A DNA stretch of 64,000 nt from contig JAHECS010000007.1 of NCBI GenBank assembly GCA_024641635.1, positions 16,486 through 80,485 of the forward strand. Reading direction: 5' to 3'. This stretch comes from Actinomycetes bacterium. GTDB taxonomy: Bacteria; Actinomycetota; Actinomycetes; S36-B12. The notes beneath the pieces are model-generated. The model had not been told where the DNA came from and ran no database searches. It worked only from the letters and a program-made list of their open reading frames with translations. Both the position numbers and the translations under genes were made by a program. Below, piece after piece: positions 59,181 to 64,000 of this stretch (position 1 is the first letter of the stretch; the number at the start of each line of letters is the position of its first letter).

Positions 59181-60023
59181 TCAGCGCAGGAACAGGGCGT
59201 CGAGGCGACGCGCGGTGAGGTAGAGGCCGACGGTCGCGAGAACGGCGAAGTACGCGACGTGTCCGGCGAGGCCCCCGTCGAGCACGCCGAACGTCAGGCC
59301 GCGCATGAGGGCGATGGCCTGCCAGAGCGGCGTTGCCTCGATGACCCACTGGAGCCATTGCGGGTACGTCGTGATGGGGTAGAAGGTGCCGGAGAACAGG
59401 AACATGGGCAGCAGGAAGAAGTTCAGCCAGTTGAGCTGCTGGAAGGACGTCATGTAGGACGTCAGGGTCATCCCCAGGGATGCGAAGGCGAACGCCACGA
59501 GCACGGCGGCCGGGACGAGGAGGAGCGCCCACCAGGTCGTCGTCAGCCCGAAGGCCGTCACCACCACGAGGAAGCCGATGGCGTAGGCGGCACCGCGGAT
59601 CATGGCCCAGCCGATCTCGCCGAGCGCCACGTCGAGGGGCCCGAGCGAGGTCGACATCATCGTCCGGTAGAGCCCGAGGTAGTGCATCTTGAAGAAGACG
59701 TTGAAGGTCGTGTCGATGATCGCGCCGTTCATCGCGCTCGCGGCCAGCAGCGCCGGCGCGATGTACGCGGCGTAGGGCACCTCGACCCCGCCGATCTCGA
59801 CCGTCCCCACCAGCCCGCCCACGCCGTAGCCGAAGGCGACCAGGAACAGCACCGGCTCGACGAACCCGGTCATGAAGGCCAACGCATTGCTCGTGCGCAG
59901 GGCGAGGAGGCCCCGCAGCAGGATGGCGTGCGATCGACCGGCGTACACGGATGACAGGGGTCGGCGCGCGCGCCTCTCGGCGATCGCCACGGCCGCTGTG
60001 GTGGCCAGTGCTCCGGTGATCAC
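59181..60023 (-). CDS. ABC-2 type exporter permease (NodJ/DrrB-like), second subunit
   Basis: A 280-residue permease with six helices: EPVLFLVAFGYGVGG, PALLAASAMNGAI, and the ABC-2 signature region with PMFLFSGTFYPI and PLWQAIALMRGL. It is last in the three-gene exporter operon and overlaps the first permease by 4 bases (GTGA). With two permeases and one ATPase it should form a heterodimeric channel; the substrate (drug, lipid or oligosaccharide) is unknown. Confidence 0.9.
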   Translation of the reverse strand: MITGALATTAAVAIAERRARRPLSSVYAGRSHAILLRGLLALRTSNALAFMTGFVEPVLFLVAFGYGVGGLVGTVEIGGVEVPYAAYIAPALLAASAMNGAIIDTTFNVFFKMHYLGLYRTMMSTSLGPLDVALGEIGWAMIRGAAYAIGFLVVVTAFGLTTTWWALLLVPAAVLVAFAFASLGMTLTSYMTSFQQLNWLNFFLLPMFLFSGTFYPITTYPQWLQWVIEATPLWQAIALMRGLTFGVLDGGLAGHVAYFAVLATVGLYLTARRLDALFLR

Positions 60024-60835
60024 GAGGCCAGCCGCCGCTCGAACCGGCGCCGGGCGACGAGGACGCCGACGATGCCCATCGAAGCGAGGTAGCCGACGCT
60101 CGCGAGGATGCGCCAGGGCTCCATGGGCATGCCGTACGACAGCCAGCGGCCCAGCTCGGTCGCGTGCCACAGCGGTGAGATCCAGCCGATCCACTGAACG
60201 GCGAGCGGCAGGCTGGACAGCGGGTAGAAGGTGCCGGAGAACAGGAACATCGGCATGATGACGACCCGCCCGACGAGCGACAGGAAGCCGCCGTCGTCCG
60301 TGACGTTGGCAGCCACCGCCATCATGAGTGCCGCCCAGCAGACGCCGGCGCCCGTGGACACGAGGACGAGCGGCAGGGCGGTGCTCCACGACACTGTGCC
60401 GAACACCCACAGGACGAGCCAGTAGGCGACCGTCGTGAACAGGACCCTGGCCGCCGAGGCGAGCAGCACGCCGTCGGCGATCTGGCCTCCGGTGAGGGAC
60501 GTGGCGCGCATCGCGAAGAAGAGCCGGTTCCAGATCATTCCGGCGAGAGTCGGGAACGTGACCTCGTCCTGGCCGCCCTGGATGGCTGCCGTCGCGAGCA
60601 GGGCGGGCGCGAGGAACACCAGGTAGGGGACGCCGTCGACGCCTCCGGGCATGTTGGCGTCGACGAGGGCGCCGACGCCGAGCCCGACGGAGGCGAGGTA
60701 CAGGACGGGGTTGCCGATGCCGAACGCGAGGATCGCGCTGCGCCACTTCCACATGTTGCGCAGCCGGTACTCCGCGACGAACAGCGCTGCCGGTCTGCGG
60801 GCACGTGGACTGGCCGTGGCCGCCGCGGTCGTCAT
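60020..60835 (-). CDS. ABC-2 type exporter permease (NodJ/DrrB-like), first subunit
   Basis: A 271-residue permease with six helices, homologous to the following subunit: NPVLYLASVGLGVGA, PALLATAAIQGGQDE, and PMFLFSGTFYPLSSLPLAVQWIGWISPLWH. It is coupled at both ends by 4-base overlaps (ATGA with the ATPase gene, GTGA with the second permease). The paired-paralogue layout arises by an old duplication and is common among DrrB-like exporters. Confidence 0.9.
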   Translation of the reverse strand: MTTAAATASPRARRPAALFVAEYRLRNMWKWRSAILAFGIGNPVLYLASVGLGVGALVDANMPGGVDGVPYLVFLAPALLATAAIQGGQDEVTFPTLAGMIWNRLFFAMRATSLTGGQIADGVLLASAARVLFTTVAYWLVLWVFGTVSWSTALPLVLVSTGAGVCWAALMMAVAANVTDDGGFLSLVGRVVIMPMFLFSGTFYPLSSLPLAVQWIGWISPLWHATELGRWLSYGMPMEPWRILASVGYLASMGIVGVLVARRRFERRLAS

Positions 60836-61758
60836 TCGTCCACCAGGCTGCGACCGGTCAGTCGCAGGAAGACGTCCTCAAGGGAGGACCGGCGCACCAG
60901 CGAGGTGACCGGCATGAATCCGCGGGCGACGATCTCCTGCAGGTCGTGCTCGCCTGAGTCGCTGTAGACCAGGATGCGATCGGGAAGGATCTCGAGCCGC
61001 CGCCCGATCCCGCCGAGGTGCGCGGCCACCTCGAGGTTGCGATCCGACCCGAACCGGACCTCGACGACTTCGCGGGTGGAGTGCGCCCGGATGAGGCCCT
61101 GGGGGGAGCCCTCGGCAACGATCCGGCCGCCGTCCATCACCACCAGCCGGTCGCACAGCTGCTCGGCCTCGTCCATGTAGTGCGTGGTGATGACCAGGGT
61201 GACGCCATCCTCCTTCAGCCGGAACAGGCGGTCCCACAGGATGTGGCGCGCCTGGGGGTCGAGGCCCGTGGTCGGCTCGTCCAGCAGGAGCAGGCTGGGC
61301 TCGTTCACCAGGCCGCGAGCGATGGTCAGCCGGCGCTTCATGCCGCCACTGAGGGCATCGACCTTGACGTCGCGCTTCTCCTCCAGCTGTGCGAACGCCA
61401 GGAGGCCGTCGACGCGCTCCCGGAGGTGGGCACGGGGCAGGCCGAAGTACCGGCCGTAGGTGTAGAGGTTCTCGGCGACGGTGAGCTCGGTGTCGAGGTT
61501 GTCCTGCTGCGGGACGACACCGAGGTGGGCGCGGATGATCGGGCCTTCATGGGCAGGGTCCCGGCCGAGGATGGCCAGGTCACCCGACGTGCGCTGGAGT
61601 GTCGCGCCGAGCATGCGCATGGTCGTGGACTTGCCGGCACCGTTGGGTCCCAGGACGCCGAAGGACTCGCCGGGCTCGACGCCGAAGTCGACACCGTCGA
61701 CGGCAACGAGGTCGCCGTAGGCCTTGGTGAGGCCGTGCGCGCGGATCACGGCGACCAC
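60832..61758 (-). CDS. ABC exporter ATPase (DrrA/NodI-like)
   Basis: A 308-residue ATPase with Walker A GPNGAGKSTT, Q-loop VVPQQDN, signature LSGGMKRRL, Walker B LLLLDEPTTGLD and H-loop TTHYMDEAEQL. The C-terminal part (about 215-305) is the DrrA/NodI-type regulatory extension ending SLEDVFLRLTGRSL. It is first in the operon. The start may be GTG 61758 or GTG 61749. Confidence 0.93.
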   Translation of the reverse strand: MVAVIRAHGLTKAYGDLVAVDGVDFGVEPGESFGVLGPNGAGKSTTMRMLGATLQRTSGDLAILGRDPAHEGPIIRAHLGVVPQQDNLDTELTVAENLYTYGRYFGLPRAHLRERVDGLLAFAQLEEKRDVKVDALSGGMKRRLTIARGLVNEPSLLLLDEPTTGLDPQARHILWDRLFRLKEDGVTLVITTHYMDEAEQLCDRLVVMDGGRIVAEGSPQGLIRAHSTREVVEVRFGSDRNLEVAAHLGGIGRRLEILPDRILVYSDSGEHDLQEIVARGFMPVTSLVRRSSLEDVFLRLTGRSLVDE

Positions 61759-61776
61759 CCAACCACAGCTCCCGTG

Positions 61777-64000
61777 CTAGGGCAGTGGTGCCGCCCTGCC
61801 GTACAGCCAGCCCTGGCCGTGCTGCCAGCCCAGGGTTCGCAGGTACGCCGCCTCGGCCTGCGACTCGATGCCCTCGGCGACGGTGTCCAGTCCCATGCCG
61901 TTGGCCAGGCCGAGGAGGGCGTCGGCGACGTGGCGGGACTTCTCGTGCCCCTCCCTGACGCCCTCGGTGAAGGACCTGTCGAGCTTCAGTCCCGCGATGG
62001 GCAGGTCCCGTACATGGGAGATCGACGAATAGCCCGTGCCGAAGTCGTCGACGTACCAGCGGGCGCCGAGCGCCGCGAGTGCCTCGATCTGGCGGACGAC
62101 GACCACGTCGACGTTGAGCAGGCGCGTCTCGGTGATCTCCAGGTGAAGCCGTTGGGCTTTCACGTCGTGGGTCGCCAGCAGGTCGCGGATGGTCGTTGCG
62201 TACGGGGTCGACTCCAAGGTGGAGGGCGCCACGTTCATGGCGACGAACAGTTCCGGAGGGAGCGTCGCCAGTCGCTCGATGACCTGCTCGGCCACGGCGA
62301 CGTCGATGCCCTGGATCAGTCCGGCCCGCTCGGCCACGGGGAGGAAGCCGTCGGGTTCCACCACCTCGCCGTCACGCATCCACCGGACGAGCGCCTCGTA
62401 CCCCACGATGTCACCGTTCCGCAGGGAGACGATGGGCTGGTACCACGGTACGAAGCCACCGTCCTCCAGCGCAGGACGGATGGCTGACTCGAGGACCATG
62501 CGGGCGGCGGCCTCGTTGGCCAGGTCGGGATCGGCGAACGCCCAGCGATCCCGTCCTCGGTCCTTGGCGTGGTGCATCGCCAGGGTGCTGTCGCGGAGGA
62601 GGGTCTCGACGTCCGTCCGGCTCGTCCCCAGGGCGATGCCGATGCTGACGGTGGGGTTGACCAGGTGCCCGAGGATCTCGATCTCGCCGTGCGCATGGAT
62701 CCGGATGCGTTCGGCGACCTCCGCGACGGTCACCGGGTCGGTGACGTCCTCGAGGATGCCGAGGAACTCGTCGCCGTTGCCGCGCCCGAGCGCGTCGAAG
62801 TCTCCCAGGGCCTGCGCGGCCCGCCCGGCGATCGTCGTGATGACCGCGTCGCCCACGTGATGGCCGAAGGCGTCGTTGATGTCCTTGAGGTGGTCCACTC
62901 CGATGGTGAGGACGGCGAGCCGGATGCCGTGGCGGAGTCGGCCCCGGATGCTGATGACGCGATCCATCACGGCGTCGCGCACGGGCAGCCCCGTCGCCTG
63001 GTCGTGCCGGAGCATGAACTCGACGCGACGGCGGGCGTTGACGACGTCGTCGATGTCCCGAAGGGTGCCGATGCGGGCCGCGTTGTCGTCGGCGCGCGCC
63101 GCGCGCAGGGAGATCTCCATCCAGCGGACTCTCCCGTCAGCGTGCCGGGCGCGGAACTCCCCAACGATGGGATGCCCAATGGCCACGCGCTCGGTGCTGG
63201 CGACGAACCGCGCTCGATCGGCGGGGTCGATGAGGTCGCTGCTCGGGGTTCCGAGGAGGGTCTCGACGGGCCATGACAGCACCGCTTCCACCGACGGCGA
63301 GACCCACAGGATGCGACCGTCGTCGTCGACCTGCCAGACCACGTCCGACGCATTCTCTGCGAGCATCCGGTAGCTGGTCTCTGTGGCGGCCCGTGTCTCC
63401 TCGGCGTCGACCTGGGCCTCGATGTCGCGCAGGCGAACGACATGCCGTGCTGGCTCGCCGGCCAGCGTCGGCAGCGGCCTTGCCAGGGCGTCCATCCATC
63501 GCCAGGACCCGTCCAGGCACCGGATCCGGTATCGAGCGGGAACCTCGAAGAGGGCTGCCGGAACCTCGCCTTGCCCGTCACCCGTGGGCCAGTCGTCCGG
63601 GTGGATGAACTCGTGCGCGGGTCGCCCGACGATGTCCTCCGGCGGCCAGCCCAGGGCTTCCGCCACCGATGGCGAGACCCACAGGGCGCGGGAGTCGGCG
63701 TCGGCCAGGAGGATCACGTCGGAGGAGTGCTCGGCCAGGAGGCGGTACATCCGCTCGGTCGACTCGATCGCCCGCTCGGCGGCGACCTGGCCCTCGATGT
63801 CGCGTAGGTGCACGACGCGGCCGGACCACTCGGCTCCCTCGTCCACCCCCCGGCCGTGACTCTCGACCCAGCGGAAGCCACCGTCCTTGTGTCGCCACCG
63901 GAATCGGGACCACGAATCGGTGTTCTCCCGGGTCGCCCGTGCGATCTCTGCGAGCAGGCCCGCGACGTCGTCGGGGTGAACCAGATCCAGGGCCGACGTG
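61777..64000 (-). CDS. multi-PAS GGDEF-EAL protein, 5' end beyond the window
   Basis: Cyclic-di-GMP signalling protein; 741 codons are in view and the open frame continues past 64000. Visible in order: a partial PAS (ends RWVESHG), two further PAS domains each closing with VVHLRDIE or VVRLRDIE, a third ending IGTLRDIDDV, a GGDEF domain, and a C-terminal EAL domain. The GGDEF signature reads GNGDEF, so its first Gly is Asn; cyclase activity is uncertain. The EAL domain keeps YEALVRW, EITETRLL, DDFGTGYSS, KLDRSF, AEGIES and Q in GQGWLYG, so it should cleave c-di-GMP. No transmembrane helix is seen. The reading frame to the right was followed in the DNA. Confidence 0.92.
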   Translation of the reverse strand, partial: TSALDLVHPDDVAGLLAEIARATRENTDSWSRFRWRHKDGGFRWVESHGRGVDEGAEWSGRVVHLRDIEGQVAAERAIESTERMYRLLAEHSSDVILLADADSRALWVSPSVAEALGWPPEDIVGRPAHEFIHPDDWPTGDGQGEVPAALFEVPARYRIRCLDGSWRWMDALARPLPTLAGEPARHVVRLRDIEAQVDAEETRAATETSYRMLAENASDVVWQVDDDGRILWVSPSVEAVLSWPVETLLGTPSSDLIDPADRARFVASTERVAIGHPIVGEFRARHADGRVRWMEISLRAARADDNAARIGTLRDIDDVVNARRRVEFMLRHDQATGLPVRDAVMDRVISIRGRLRHGIRLAVLTIGVDHLKDINDAFGHHVGDAVITTIAGRAAQALGDFDALGRGNGDEFLGILEDVTDPVTVAEVAERIRIHAHGEIEILGHLVNPTVSIGIALGTSRTDVETLLRDSTLAMHHAKDRGRDRWAFADPDLANEAAARMVLESAIRPALEDGGFVPWYQPIVSLRNGDIVGYEALVRWMRDGEVVEPDGFLPVAERAGLIQGIDVAVAEQVIERLATLPPELFVAMNVAPSTLESTPYATTIRDLLATHDVKAQRLHLEITETRLLNVDVVVVRQIEALAALGARWYVDDFGTGYSSISHVRDLPIAGLKLDRSFTEGVREGHEKSRHVADALLGLANGMGLDTVAEGIESQAEAAYLRTLGWQHGQGWLYGRAAPLP

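Noticed and set aside
1-64000. tRNA, rRNA, CRISPR arrays, insertion sequences, prophage or attachment sites
   Set aside because: Gaps between genes are at most about 210 bases and none shows cloverleaf, regular spaced repeats, transposase or integrase signals.

Overview
The window reads as one uninterrupted piece of the chromosome of a high-GC, aerobic, probably pigmented actinobacterium. The evidence is: very high GC throughout; many GTG starts; an actinobacterial-type respiratory chain (CtaC lipoprotein, small CtaF subunit, QcrA/B/C with a di-haem cytochrome c); a class II DAHP synthase; DUF3117; a PASTA-domain Ser/Thr kinase; and gene order that resembles Mycobacterium tuberculosis from about Rv2202c (adoK) down to Rv2172c, and the equivalent Streptomyces region. 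That synteny is from memory, not a search. No rRNA, tRNA, CRISPR array, insertion sequence or prophage is visible. No gap between genes exceeds about 210 bases.

Layout: 0.1-3 kb holds adenosine kinase, Aat and a cysteine-desulfurase-like protein that lacks its PLP lysine. 3-12.4 kb holds the aa3 oxidase and bc1 genes in two convergent operons (ctaC-ctaD-ctaF rightward; ctaE-qcrC-qcrA-qcrB leftward) around an L,D-transpeptidase and a GNAT enzyme. 12.5-24.4 kb holds a receiver-like protein, trpD, a DEDDh/GIY-YIG nuclease, small Cys proteins, an NlpC/P60 hydrolase, FadD, SRPBCC proteins, a metallophosphoesterase, an ArsA-like protein with a degenerate P-loop, and a ROK glucokinase. 24.4-32.4 kb holds lipid and central metabolism (esterase, PlsC-like acyltransferase, GlpK, a phosphofructokinase with PPi-type residues, DAHP synthase), a DNA alkyltransferase and an FAD oxidoreductase. 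32.4-36.5 kb holds an ALDH7-type dehydrogenase, a PASTA kinase and a NadR-like kinase.

36.5-42.4 kb and 45.6-49.1 kb carry two carotenoid clusters. The first has crtYc and crtYd facing an operon crtE-crtI-(MptA-like mannosyltransferase)-crtB. The second has a CruF-like hydratase, a GT2 glycosyltransferase and a second CrtI-like desaturase. Together they predict a monocyclic, 1'-hydroxylated, further desaturated and glycosylated carotenoid. MetF, a K+/H+-type antiporter and a DUF1566 secreted protein lie between them. From 49 kb rightward come small enzymes, a GNAT-hydratase fusion, DUF3117, a SulP transporter, ACC deaminase, a YbaK protein, a TMEM175-like channel, a beta-CASP nuclease, a NodIJ/Drr-like ABC exporter, and a multi-PAS GGDEF-EAL protein that runs off the right end.

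A recurrent regulatory theme is that about twenty genes have a TANNNT-like -10 box 6 or 7 bases before the start codon, the arrangement expected of leaderless mRNAs. I used this to choose several starts. I see no obvious new defence or mobile system. The strongest oddities are the PLP-lysine-less NifS-like protein, the ArsA-like protein without P-loop lysines, the GNAT-hydratase fusion and the carotenoid operon with an embedded mannosyltransferase.
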